Part shown: positions 46,228-56,995 of the stretch, one piece after another
Numbering within the stretch: position 1 is the first letter of the stretch
How the letters are laid out: every line of letters starts with the position of its first letter
From: Maritimibacter fusiformis
GTDB taxonomy: Bacteria > Pseudomonadota > Alphaproteobacteria > Rhodobacterales > Rhodobacteraceae
Length of the DNA: 64,000 nt
NCBI RefSeq assembly: GCF_008086115.1
Contig: NZ_VSIY01000013.1
Coordinates: 62,001 to 126,000, forward strand
Direction of reading: 5' to 3'
Made by a program: the position numbers and the translations under genes
The notes under the pieces: generated by a model
Told to the model about the DNA's origin: nothing
The model's database searches: none
What the model saw: only the letters and a program-made list of their open reading frames with translations

Positions 46228-49200
46228 TCCGGTTCTTCGCGGGCCACCCGACGGTCGGCAACCTTCTGATGCTGGTGTTCCTGGCTGCCGGCCTGATCGC
46301 CGCGCCGACGCTTCTGCGCGAGACCTTTCCGCGCAAGACCGCCAGCGAGGTCGAGATCAGCGTCCCCTACCCCGGCGCCCGGCCCGAGGACGTGGAAACC
46401 GGCATCTGCGACCGGATCGAATCGGCGCTGGATGCGGTCACCGGGCTGGAGCGCGCCTCGTGCGAGGCGCGCGAGGGGCTGGGCCGGGCAACCGCGCGGA
46501 TGCGCGAGGGCGGCAATTTCCAGTCGTTCGTGGCCGAGGTCACCGGCGAGGTCGAGGCGATCACCGATTTCCCCGACCGCGCCGAGCGCATCGAGGTGCG
46601 CCCGCTGGGGCTGACCGATTTCGTGGCCTCCGTGGCGGTCACCGGCCCGGCGACACGCACCGACCTCGAGGCCTATGCCGAGGCGCTGCGCACCCGCATG
46701 TTGCGCTGGGGCGGCATTCCCAAGGTCGACATCCGTGGCTTTCCAAGCCTGGAACTCAGGATCGAGATCGACCCTGCCGCGATGCGCCGCTTTGGCGTGT
46801 CGGTCAGCGATATCGCGCGTGCGGTCGGTGCCGAAAGCCTCGACATGCCGGCGGGCAACCTGGACGGGGCCGCCGAAAGCCTGCTGATCCGGGTCGTCGA
46901 AGAACGCCAGACCCCCGAGGCGCTGGCCGATATCGTGGTGCGCGCCTCGTCGGGCGGCGGCCAGGTGCGGCTGGGCGAGATGGCGACGATCCGCGAGGGC
47001 TATGGCACGGCCGACGGCACCATCGCGTTTGACGGCCAGCCCGCCGCCCTGCTCGATGTCACCAAGACGGCGGCGGACGATTCGCTGCGCACCATGGACG
47101 CGCTTGAGGCCTTCCTCGAGGCCGAGCGCGCCGCCGCACCGCCCGGGGTCTCGCTGAAAGTGGTGTCCGACAGCGCCTCGGTCATCCGCGAGCGGCTGCT
47201 CTTGGTGGTGGTCAACGGCGTCCAGGGCTTTGCGCTGGTGTTCGGGCTGTTGTGGATCTTCTTCGGGCTGAGGTTCGCCTTCTGGGTCTCGCTGGCGCTG
47301 CCGACCTCGTTCATGGGCGGTGTCGCGATCATGTCGGTGACCGGCTATTCGCTGAACCTGATGACCACGATCGGGCTGTTGATCGTGATCGGGCTGTTGA
47401 TGGACAGCGCCATCGTCGTGGCCGAAAACATCGCGCGCCACCGCCAGCGCGGGCTGGCGCCGCTGGAGGCCGCGGTGGTGGGCACGCAGCAGGTGTTCGC
47501 CAACGTGCTGGCCTCGTTCGTGACCACCGCGATGGTGTTCGGCTCGCTCGCCTTTCTCAAGGGCGACCTTGGGGCGGTGCTGCGCGTGGTGCCGGCGGTG
47601 ATGCTGTTCGTGCTGACGGTGTCGTTGATCGAGGCGTTCCTGATCCTGCCCCACCACCTGCTTGGCAGTCTCGAACCGCGGCGCGGGCGGATGGCGGCGG
47701 CGACCGAGAAGCTCATGGACTGGATGCGCGAGGGCACCGGACGGCTGGCCGACGCGATGATCCGCACGCGCTATGTCACGACCGGGTTGTCGGTGGCGCT
47801 TCTGTTCGTTGCGGTCGCGCAGATCGCCGGCGGTAACCTCAAGTTCACCGCCTTTCCCGAGCTTGACGGCGACGTGGTCGAGGCGCGGCTGTTGTTGCCG
47901 CAGGGCACGCCGCAGGCGCGCACCGACGAGGTGATCGACCGGCTGGTGGCGGGGATCGAGGCGGTCAACACGCGCTATGCCCCGGACCAGCCGGGCGGCA
48001 CCGACCTTGTGCGCCACGTGACCGTGCTGCGCGGCGTCAACCGCGACGCCTTCGAGGCAGGCGCGCATGTCGCCACGGTCTCGGTCGACCTGCTTCCCTC
48101 GGCCGAGCGCACACTGCGGCCCGACCCGATCATGGCCGCCTGGCGCGAGGAGGTCGGCGAATTGCCCGACGTGGTCGCCCTGAAATACGACGAAAGCACC
48201 ATCGGCCCGGCGGGCATCGCGCTCGACATGCGGCTGAAGGGCGACGACCTGGTGGCGCTCAAGGCCGCGGCGGTGGAACTGACCGACTGGTTCTGGAGCT
48301 ACGAGGGCGTGACCTCGGTGATGGACGACCTGCGCCCCGGCAAGCGCGAGATGCGCATCAGCCTGACCGAGGCCGCCGGCCCGATGGGCGTGACCGCGGC
48401 GATGGTGGCCGACCAGCTTCGCGCCGCCTATTTCGGCACCACGATCAGCGAGATCATGGTCGAGGGCCAGACCCTCGAGGTGACCGCGCAACTGGCCGAG
48501 GCGGCGGCGGCCAGCCCGAGGGTGTTCGACGATTTCGTGGTGTTCCGCCCGGATGGCGCGGCGGTGCCGTTGTCGGTGGTGGCCGAGGTCACGACCGGGC
48601 GCGGCTTTGCCCGGATCAACCGCGAAAACGGCGTGCGGGCGGTCACCGTGCAGGGCACCATCGACACCGGCGTGGCCAATGCCAACGCCATCGTCTCGGA
48701 TACGCTGGCGCGGTTCCTGCCGGGGCTGCTGGAGCGGTATCCGGGCATCTCGCTCGATGTCGAGGGCCAGCGCGCCGAGGCGACCAAGACGCAGATGTCG
48801 ATGATGCAGGGCTTCGTGATCGGGCTGTTCGGGGTGTTCGCGCTGCTCAGCTTCCAGTTCCGCTCCTACCTCGAGCCGATCGTGGTCATGCTGGTGATCC
48901 CCTTGGCGCTGGTCGGGTCGATCTTCGGGCACATGGCGATGGGTCTGGATTTCTCGATGCCCAGCCTTCTGGGCTATGTCGCGCTGGCGGGGGTGGTGGT
49001 GAACAACTCGATCCTGCTGGTCGAGTTCGTCAAACACGAACACGGCGAAGGCGGCGCCAGCGTGACCGAGGCGGTGTCGGCGGCGGTCAGGGCGCGGTTC
49101 AGGGCGATGTTCCTGACCACCGGAACCACGGTGGTCGGGCTGATCCCGATCCTGACCGAAACCTCGATCCAGGCGCAGATCCTGGTGCCCCTGGTGGCCA

Positions 49201-49340
49201 GCCTGGTGTTCGGGCTGGTGGTGGCCATGCTGGTGGTGATCCTGGTGCTGCCGGCGGTCTACGTCATCCTCGACGATTTCGGGCTGACCACGCTGGGCGA
49301 GGACAAGGACCGGCCCGAAGCGGCGGAGGCCACGGCCTGA
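46224..49340 (+). CDS. RND-family efflux permease
   Basis: 1038-residue pump of the AcrB superfamily, overlapping its adaptor by four bases (ATGA). Twelve membrane helices and two porter loops are visible. In helix 4 the usual DD pair reads LLMDSAIVVAENIARH, so only one of the two proton-relay aspartates is kept. The N-terminal ETFPRKTASEVEISVPYPGA differs from the HAE1 consensus and, with the single Asp, points to the less-studied branch of the family. Substrate unknown. Confidence 0.9.
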   Translation: MIRFFAGHPTVGNLLMLVFLAAGLIAAPTLLRETFPRKTASEVEISVPYPGARPEDVETGICDRIESALDAVTGLERASCEAREGLGRATARMREGGNFQSFVAEVTGEVEAITDFPDRAERIEVRPLGLTDFVASVAVTGPATRTDLEAYAEALRTRMLRWGGIPKVDIRGFPSLELRIEIDPAAMRRFGVSVSDIARAVGAESLDMPAGNLDGAAESLLIRVVEERQTPEALADIVVRASSGGGQVRLGEMATIREGYGTADGTIAFDGQPAALLDVTKTAADDSLRTMDALEAFLEAERAAAPPGVSLKVVSDSASVIRERLLLVVVNGVQGFALVFGLLWIFFGLRFAFWVSLALPTSFMGGVAIMSVTGYSLNLMTTIGLLIVIGLLMDSAIVVAENIARHRQRGLAPLEAAVVGTQQVFANVLASFVTTAMVFGSLAFLKGDLGAVLRVVPAVMLFVLTVSLIEAFLILPHHLLGSLEPRRGRMAAATEKLMDWMREGTGRLADAMIRTRYVTTGLSVALLFVAVAQIAGGNLKFTAFPELDGDVVEARLLLPQGTPQARTDEVIDRLVAGIEAVNTRYAPDQPGGTDLVRHVTVLRGVNRDAFEAGAHVATVSVDLLPSAERTLRPDPIMAAWREEVGELPDVVALKYDESTIGPAGIALDMRLKGDDLVALKAAAVELTDWFWSYEGVTSVMDDLRPGKREMRISLTEAAGPMGVTAAMVADQLRAAYFGTTISEIMVEGQTLEVTAQLAEAAAASPRVFDDFVVFRPDGAAVPLSVVAEVTTGRGFARINRENGVRAVTVQGTIDTGVANANAIVSDTLARFLPGLLERYPGISLDVEGQRAEATKTQMSMMQGFVIGLFGVFALLSFQFRSYLEPIVVMLVIPLALVGSIFGHMAMGLDFSMPSLLGYVALAGVVVNNSILLVEFVKHEHGEGGASVTEAVSAAVRARFRAMFLTTGTTVVGLIPILTETSIQAQILVPLVASLVFGLVVAMLVVILVLPAVYVILDDFGLTTLGEDKDRPEAAEATA

Positions 49341-49413
49341 TGGGCGGCGAAGCCGGTTGAATCCCCCGGCGATGCCGTGCAGCCTGACGAGGCGCGGCAA
49401 ACGGAGGTGACGA

Positions 49414-50896
49414 TTGGGCGACGACATCCAGGATCTGTTCGTCATCGGCGGCGGCGTCAACGGCTGCGGCATCGCGCGCGACGCCGCCGGGCGCGGCCTG
49501 TCGGTGACGCTGGCCGAACAGGGCGACCTGGCGCAGGCCACATCTTCGGCCTCGTCCAAGCTGTTTCACGGCGGGCTGCGCTATCTCGAATACTACGAGT
49601 TCCGGCTGGTGCGCGAGGCGCTGCGCGAGCGCGAGGTGCTCCTGGTCGCGATGCCGCATATCGCCTGGCCGATGCGCTTCGTGCTGCCGCATCACAAGGG
49701 GCTGCGGCCGCGCTGGCTGCTGAGGCTGGGGCTGTTTCTCTATGACCACATGGGCGGGCGCAAACACCTGCCCGCGGCGCGCAGCCTCGATCTGGCCGCC
49801 TCGCCGGTGGGCGGCGTGCTCAAACCCGCCTATACCAAGGGTTTCGAGTATTCCGATTGCTGGGTGCAGGACGCCCGCCTTGTCGCGCTCAACGCCCGCG
49901 ACGCGGCGGCGCGCGGGGCCACCATCCTGACCCGCACCAAGGTGACCGGCGCCCGGCGCCACGCCGACCATTGGGAGGTGACGACCGAGGACGCGACGAC
50001 CGGCGCCGAGACCCGCCACCGCGCCCGCGCGCTGGTCAATGCCGCAGGGCCGTGGGTGGCCGAGGTGCTGGGCGACACGCTGGGCATCGACAGCGACGAA
50101 CACATCAGGCTGGTGCGCGGCAGCCATATCGTCACGCGCCGGCTGTTCGCCCACGACCAGCCCTATATCCTGCAAGGCGGCGACGGGCGGATCGTCTTTG
50201 CGATGCCCTACGAGGGCGAGTTCACCCTGATCGGCACCACCGACGCCGACCACGACGGCCCCCCCGGCGCGGCGGAATGCACCGAGGCCGAGGCCGAATA
50301 CCTTTGCGATTTCGTCTCGGACTATTTCGCCCGCCCGGTGACAAAGGCCGACATCGTCTGGCGCTTTTCCGGCGTGCGCCCGCTTTACGACGACGGGGCA
50401 AGCTCGGCCACGGCGGCGACGCGCGACTACGTGCTGTCGCTGGACGAGGACGGCGCGCCGCTGCTCAGCGTGTTCGGCGGCAAGATCACCACCTATCGCC
50501 GGCTGGCCGAACATGCGCTGGAAAAGCTGGGGCATGGGGACGGCTGGACCGCCGGCGTGGCGCTGCCGGGCGGGGATTTTCCCTGGGACGGGGCCGAGGC
50601 GCTGACCGAGGAACTGCGCGCGGCCTATCCGTTCCTGGGCGACGACTGGGCGGCGCGGCTGGTCAGAACCTACGGCACCGAGGCGCGGGCGCTTCTGGGC
50701 GGGGCGAAAAAGGCCGCCGACCTTGGCCGGTCGTTCGGCGCCACCCTGACCGAGGCGGAACTGGGCTGGCTGGTGGGCCACGAGTTTGCCCGCAGCGCCG
50801 AGGACGTGCTGTGGCGGCGCACCAAGCTGGGGTTGCACATGACCCCCGGCGAGGCGCGGGCGGTCGAGGACTGGATGGCAGAAAACGGGAGGGGAT

Positions 50897-50919
<23 letters not shown>
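49414..50919 (+). CDS. glpD: Aerobic glycerol-3-phosphate dehydrogenase
   Basis: 501-residue FAD enzyme at the inner membrane oxidising glycerol 3-phosphate to dihydroxyacetone phosphate and passing electrons to quinone. Starts at a TTG (49414) with a strong GGAGGTGA upstream. FAD-binding [19 protein letters not shown]; further motifs [16 protein letters not shown] and [15 protein letters not shown]. It overlaps glpK by 23 bases, an unusually long overlap that should couple translation. It follows the RND operon by 73 bases, with no terminator seen. Confidence 0.94.
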
Positions 50920-52384
<1,465 letters not shown>

Positions 52385-52456
52385 TGCGGCCATCGGCCCT
52401 TGCCTGACTGCTCTGCGAAAACGGACCGGAAACGCCGCCCCTGCCGGCGGCATCCG

Positions 52457-53446
52457 CTACTGAACGGCAGGGAAATAATCGGCCGGAGAAATCCGGACCG
52501 CCCCGAGATCGTCGTCCTCACGGGTCAGGAGCACCACCTCCGGCGCAAGGCGTTGATCCGGGGCGGCGCGCACCGCGGCAACCTGCCGGATCGCCATTTG
52601 CGCCTGCAGGATCGGATCGTCGAAGGATGCGGCCAGGACGCTGCCGTTCATCAGGCTGCGAATGACCGTGTGGCTCACGTAGGTGGCAAGCAGCGTCGGC
52701 CTGTCTGCATCGCGGCGCGCCGCAAGCAGGCCGATCGCCGCTTCGATCGCCGGGGCGCTGCCGATCAGGTAATCCACATCCGGGTGGCGCTCCAACGCAA
52801 GCTCGGCCAGCGCGAGTTGCGGCCGGATGCCGGTATCGGCTTCGAACACCTCGAGGATGCTGACCGAACTGCCGGCAAGGCCGTCACGCAGCCCGGCTGC
52901 GAGCGGTCCGGTCCAGCCGGATTCGGCGGGGCCGGTCAGGAAAACGGCGGACTTTGCGGGTGATCCTTCGGGGTGCAACTGGCGCAGATGCGCGCCGATG
53001 GCATGGCCCATGTCCTGCCAATCGACGCCGATGCGCCCGCTCAGGGCCTCGGCGTGTAGCTCGTTGACCAGCCCGAACACCGGAACCGTTTCCGCGACCC
53101 GCGCAATCGCCGTCATCAGGTCGGGGTGGTCCGAGGTCACGGCCCCGATCAGGATCGCGTCGGCGCCCTGTGCAACGCAGGCATCGAGCTGGCCGACCTG
53201 TGCCGCGCGCGCCTCGTAGCCGCCGGCCTCGAAGAACAGCAGATCGACGCCCTGCCGCTCGGCCTCCTGTTCAAGGCCGAAGCCGACGCTGAGCCAGTAT
53301 TCGTCTTTGAAATGCGGCACGAGCACGCAATAGAGCGGGCTTGCGGCGGCGGCGAACGCGCCCGCGAAAACCATGCCGATCGCTGCGATTGTGCCGGCAC
53401 AGGCGGCCACGTAATGTCTGGAAATGCGACGGACGAGGTTTGACAC
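52457..53446 (-). CDS. torT: Periplasmic TMAO-sensor binding protein, TorT-like
   Basis: About 329 residues of the periplasmic binding protein/LacI sugar-receptor fold (YCVLVPHFKDEYWLSVGFGLEQ, GADAILIGAVTSDHPD, YLIGSAPAIEAAIGLL). By the TorT/TorS model it binds TMAO and modulates the sensor kinase. I start it at a GTG at 53446, which gives a charged, hydrophobic signal peptide (RRISRH... to AAAA); the frame is open further up, to 53518, but that would overlap torS by ~95 bases. Even so the two divergent start regions overlap. Assignment rests on fold plus neighbours torS, torR and torA. Confidence 0.72.
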   Translation of the reverse strand: MSNLVRRISRHYVAACAGTIAAIGMVFAGAFAAAASPLYCVLVPHFKDEYWLSVGFGLEQEAERQGVDLLFFEAGGYEARAAQVGQLDACVAQGADAILIGAVTSDHPDLMTAIARVAETVPVFGLVNELHAEALSGRIGVDWQDMGHAIGAHLRQLHPEGSPAKSAVFLTGPAESGWTGPLAAGLRDGLAGSSVSILEVFEADTGIRPQLALAELALERHPDVDYLIGSAPAIEAAIGLLAARRDADRPTLLATYVSHTVIRSLMNGSVLAASFDDPILQAQMAIRQVAAVRAAPDQRLAPEVVLLTREDDDLGAVRISPADYFPAVQ

Positions 53447-56204
53447 GAGGCTGATCCAGATACTCTCCGCCATGGCGGCGTTGGCCATCATGGTGGGTGT
53501 GGCGGCAATCGGCGTCAACCGCTATCTGGTGCGCGCGCAGGGCGAGCTTGTCCAGACCAGCCTGCCGGCAATCGAACTGGCCAGCAGGATCGGCGTGGCG
53601 GTCGAGGTGGTCGACTCGCTGGAGGAAGCGCTGGCCGAGGCCGACACGCGCGAGGGCCTCGATCAGGTCACCGAGGCGCTGATGCGGACCGTGACGAGCA
53701 TCGAGGAGGGCACGCTGCGGCTGGAGCGGATGAGCCCGAGCCTGACACCCGCCGGGCAATTCCCGCAAGCCGCCGACATCGTCGAGCGGCTGAGCGCGAA
53801 TGCGCGCGAGGAATTGCGGCTGGCGATGCAAGTCCGCGCCGAGGCGCTCGAGATGTCGCAGGATGGCGCGCGGCTGGACAGTCTGATCGAGGCCGAGACC
53901 GATCTGGCCCGTCTCCGGATCACCGCCAGCATCGCCGAACTCTACACCAAACCGGACGCCGACCCGCGACCGGCGCTGGATGCGCTGGCCGACCGCTACT
54001 TCTTTGCGTTCGAGCGGTTGACCGAACTGGCCCGCATGGTCGACGCCACGCGCCTGCAATTTCAGCAGGTTCCGAATTTGACGGTGGCGGACGAACTGCA
54101 GACGGTGCGCGATGCGCTGACGGCGCGCCTGACATTGGCGGTGCGGCGCGTGGCCTACCTTCCGTCCCCGATGGCGCGGGGCGAGGCGGCGACGCTTCTG
54201 GCGCGGCAGCAGGAGGCTCTGGCGCAAGGCGGCCTGATCGCGTTGCAGCAGGACCGGATCGCGCTGCAACAGGCCATTGCCGAGGACCGCGCGCTGCTCG
54301 ACACGACCATCGCGGCGCTTTCGGAGCGGGGGCGGACGGCGCGTGACACCCTTCAGGCAGACAGCCTTGCCCAGATCGCGGCGGTCCGGCAACGCTCCGG
54401 CTGGATGATCGTCGCGCTGTTTGTCATCGTCACCGGCGCGGTGATCGCGGGGGCCACGCTCTGGCTCTATGCGCGTCGGCAACTGGTCGAGCGGCTGGGA
54501 AATATCTCGCGCCGCATCGTTGCGGTGGCGCGGGGCGATTATGGCGCGCCCTTGCCGATCAGCGGCAATGACGAGATCGGGCGCATGGAAAAGTCGCTCA
54601 ACATCCTGCGCCGCCGCGCGATTGACGCCGCGCGGTTGCGTGACAGCCTTGAGGAGGCGGTGATCGCGCGGACGGGCGACGTTGTGGCCGAGATGCAGGC
54701 CTCGGACGCGGCGCGTGCGCAGGCGGAGGCCGCCGACCAGAGCAAGACCGAGTTTCTCGCCCGCATGAGCCACGAGATCCGCACACCCCTGAACGGCATC
54801 ATCGGCATGCTCGACCTGCTGGTGGTCGAGGAACAGGACGCGGACCGCCAGAGCCGGGCGCGCACCGCGCTTGCCTCGGCGCGCGAACTGCTGGAGATCA
54901 CCAACGACATTCTCGCATACGCCGGCAGCGAGGACAGGGGCAATCGCGGCAACCCGGTGCATTTCCGGCTGCGCGAACTTGTCGGGCAGATGGGGCATCA
55001 GTTGCAGTCCCTTGCCGGACCAAAAGGGCTCGAGACAATCATCGACATGGCCGAGCCTGCGCCGCAGGCCCTGTTCGGGGACGTGGTGAAGATCCGACAG
55101 ATCGTCGGCAACCTGATCTCGAACGCGGTGAAATACACAAGGCGCGGGACGGTGACGCTCCGGGTGGATCACGCCATCGACCCGGAGAGCGGCCAGCCCG
55201 TCCTTAGCTTCACGGTCGCGGACACCGGCATCGGCATGACGCGCGAGGCCATCGCGCATGCCTTCGATGCCTATACGCGCGCCGATTCAGCCAAGCGCGC
55301 GGGGATCGAGGGGATTGGCCTTGGTCTGGCCATTTCGCGCAACCTGACCGAGGCGCTGGGCGGTGCGCTCAGCGTCGAGAGCGAGCCCGGGGTCGGCAGC
55401 CGGTTCACGCTGACCGTGCCGCTGCAAAAGGGCGATATGGCCGCCGCCGCCGACGACGATGCGGGCATGCCGCCGGACCGGCTGGGCCACCGGGTGCTGG
55501 TGATAGACGACCACGCCGTGAACCTGATGGTCGCGCGCGGCTATCTCGAACGGCTGGGATGCCAGGTCAGCGAGGCCGCGACAGGCACCGCCGGTCTGCA
55601 AGCCTGCCGGACGCAGAGCTTCGATCTGGTTCTGATCGACCTCGATCTGCCGGACATGCGCGGCGAGGCGGTTGCGGCGGAGCTTGGACAACGCGCGGAT
55701 GCGCCCATTCTGGTCGCGCTGACCGCGCATCTGATCGACGACACGCCCGAGAACCGCGCGCGGCATGGCGTGTCGCGGATTCTGTCCAAGCCGGTCTCGC
55801 CCCGCGCCCTTGCCGAGGTTCTGAAAAGCGTGCCCTCGCCCGCGCTGCCGCCAGACTACCGCCAGGTTCTGGGCAGCCTGACCGACGACCTGCGCGACCT
55901 GGGACGGGACACCACCGCGCTGATCGTGCGGGAGTTTCTGGACGACCTGCCCCGCGCCGTGAACGCCATCCTGACCGCGACGCCCGAGGCGCAACTCAAG
56001 GCGGCGCACAAGTTGAAGGGTGCGGCCGCGAACTTCCGGCTGGACGCGCTCTATTCGGTGTTGGCCGACGTGGAAGCCGCCGAGGGCGGCGCAGATGAGG
56101 ACTTGCTGCGGCTCGTGCAAAGCCGCGCAGACGACGCGGAAAAGGCGTTGAAAGCCGCCGCCGCAGAGACCGGGCTTCAGACCGATGCCGGGTCCACGAA
56201 CTGA
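53424..56204 (+). CDS. torS: Hybrid sensor histidine kinase, TorS-like
   Basis: 926 residues. Membrane helix (about 8-30), large periplasmic helical sensor (31-325), second helix (about 332-352), HAMP-like linker, kinase dimerisation domain with H450 ([15 protein letters not shown]), ATPase domain ([25 protein letters not shown]), receiver with D739 ([11 protein letters not shown]) and an HPt domain with H862 ([11 protein letters not shown]). This four-step phosphorelay layout is that of TorS, which responds to TorT and passes phosphate to TorR. Its 3' end overlaps that of torR by 28 bases (convergent). Confidence 0.87.
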   Translation: MRRTRFDTRLIQILSAMAALAIMVGVAAIGVNRYLVRAQGELVQTSLPAIELASRIGVAVEVVDSLEEALAEADTREGLDQVTEALMRTVTSIEEGTLRLERMSPSLTPAGQFPQAADIVERLSANAREELRLAMQVRAEALEMSQDGARLDSLIEAETDLARLRITASIAELYTKPDADPRPALDALADRYFFAFERLTELARMVDATRLQFQQVPNLTVADELQTVRDALTARLTLAVRRVAYLPSPMARGEAATLLARQQEALAQGGLIALQQDRIALQQAIAEDRALLDTTIAALSERGRTARDTLQADSLAQIAAVRQRSGWMIVALFVIVTGAVIAGATLWLYARRQLVERLGNISRRIVAVARGDYGAPLPISGNDEIGRMEKSLNILRRRAIDAARLRDSLEEAVIARTGDVVAEMQASDAARAQAEAADQSKTEFLARMSHEIRTPLNGIIGMLDLLVVEEQDADRQSRARTALASARELLEITNDILAYAGSEDRGNRGNPVHFRLRELVGQMGHQLQSLAGPKGLETIIDMAEPAPQALFGDVVKIRQIVGNLISNAVKYTRRGTVTLRVDHAIDPESGQPVLSFTVADTGIGMTREAIAHAFDAYTRADSAKRAGIEGIGLGLAISRNLTEALGGALSVESEPGVGSRFTLTVPLQKGDMAAAADDDAGMPPDRLGHRVLVIDDHAVNLMVARGYLERLGCQVSEAATGTAGLQACRTQSFDLVLIDLDLPDMRGEAVAAELGQRADAPILVALTAHLIDDTPENRARHGVSRILSKPVSPRALAEVLKSVPSPALPPDYRQVLGSLTDDLRDLGRDTTALIVREFLDDLPRAVNAILTATPEAQLKAAHKLKGAAANFRLDALYSVLADVEAAEGGADEDLLRLVQSRADDAEKALKAAAAETGLQTDAGSTN

Positions 56205-56881
56205 TAGCCCTGCCCGTGCACCGTCAGTATCCACTCGGGGTTGGCCGGGTCGCGTTCCAGTTTCTTGCGCAACCGCCCGACCACCACGTCGATCATCCGG
56301 TCGTTCGAGCGCAGGGCGTCGCGCCCCATCAACTCGGCCAGCCGCGCCCGGCTGAGGGTCTGGCCGGGATGGTCGGCGAGGGCTGACATCACGTCGAACT
56401 CCTGGCTGGTGAGGGTCTCGATGCGCGCCGCCGATGCCAGCCTGCGGCGGATGCGATCAAAACACCAGGGGCCGAAATCCACCACCGGTGGCGGGCCTTG
56501 CGGAGGCTTTCCGATGTCGGAAATGCGCGCCAGCAGGTTCTTGACCCGCGCCGCCAGTTCTCGCTTGTCGAAGGGCTTGGTCACGTAATCGTCGGCGCCC
56601 ATCTCAAGCCCGACGATCTTGTCGACCTGATCGTTGCGCGCGGTGAGAAGGATGATCCCGACCCGCGAGGCGGCGCGCTGCTCGCGCGTGATGGTCAGCC
56701 CGTCCTTGCCTTCGAGGTTGATGTCGACAAGCAACACCTCGGGCGGATCGGTCTGGGTGATGAACTCCATTTCCTCGGCGTTCTCGGCCTCGCTGACGCG
56801 GTGCCCCTGCTCGCGCAGATAGGCGGCCAGGCGCATGCGCGTGGTGCGATCGTCTTCCACGATGAGGATGTGATGGGCCAT
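56177..56881 (-). CDS. torR: OmpR-family response regulator, TorR-like
   Basis: 234 residues. Receiver with acidic pocket (IVEDDRTTRMRL) and phospho-Asp in VLLVDINLEGKDG, conserved VTKPFDKRELAARV; OmpR-type winged helix in the C-terminal half (LTSQEFDVMSALADHPGQ, DRMIDVVVGRLRKKLE). It should activate torA once phosphorylated by TorS. No ribosome site precedes the ATG at 56881; a direct repeat of OmpR type begins only nine bases upstream, so self-repression is plausible. Confidence 0.9.
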   Translation of the reverse strand: MAHHILIVEDDRTTRMRLAAYLREQGHRVSEAENAEEMEFITQTDPPEVLLVDINLEGKDGLTITREQRAASRVGIILLTARNDQVDKIVGLEMGADDYVTKPFDKRELAARVKNLLARISDIGKPPQGPPPVVDFGPWCFDRIRRRLASAARIETLTSQEFDVMSALADHPGQTLSRARLAELMGRDALRSNDRMIDVVVGRLRKKLERDPANPEWILTVHGQGYQFVDPASV

Positions 56882-56889
56882 GCGCCAGA

Positions 56890-56914
56890 TTACAAATCTT
56901 TACATTTTCGAACA
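56890..56914. promoter_or_regulatory. Direct-repeat site for an OmpR-family regulator (TorR candidate)
   Basis: TTACAAATCTTTACA (56890-56904) holds two TTACA half-sites 10 bases apart; a third, weaker one (GAACA, 56910-56914) continues the same 10-base phase. Tandem half-sites on one helix face are the binding mode of OmpR-family dimers. It sits in the 114-base torR-torA gap. Confidence 0.55.
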
Positions 56915-56995
56915 ACTCATTTTGCGCCGCATCAACGAATGCCGACCGCCTCAAGAATAGTGTGAGGCCAGACAGTCAGCCACAGGAGACATGAA

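Noticed and set aside
45900-49559. Long open frame on the minus strand (1219 codons) opposite the RND pump
   Set aside because: Arginine/histidine/glycine-rich, no domain, and antisense to a clear coding gene. A by-product of high GC at third codon positions. Same for the long frames opposite 11.9-14.6 kb, 24.6-26.0 kb and 57.0-60.1 kb.
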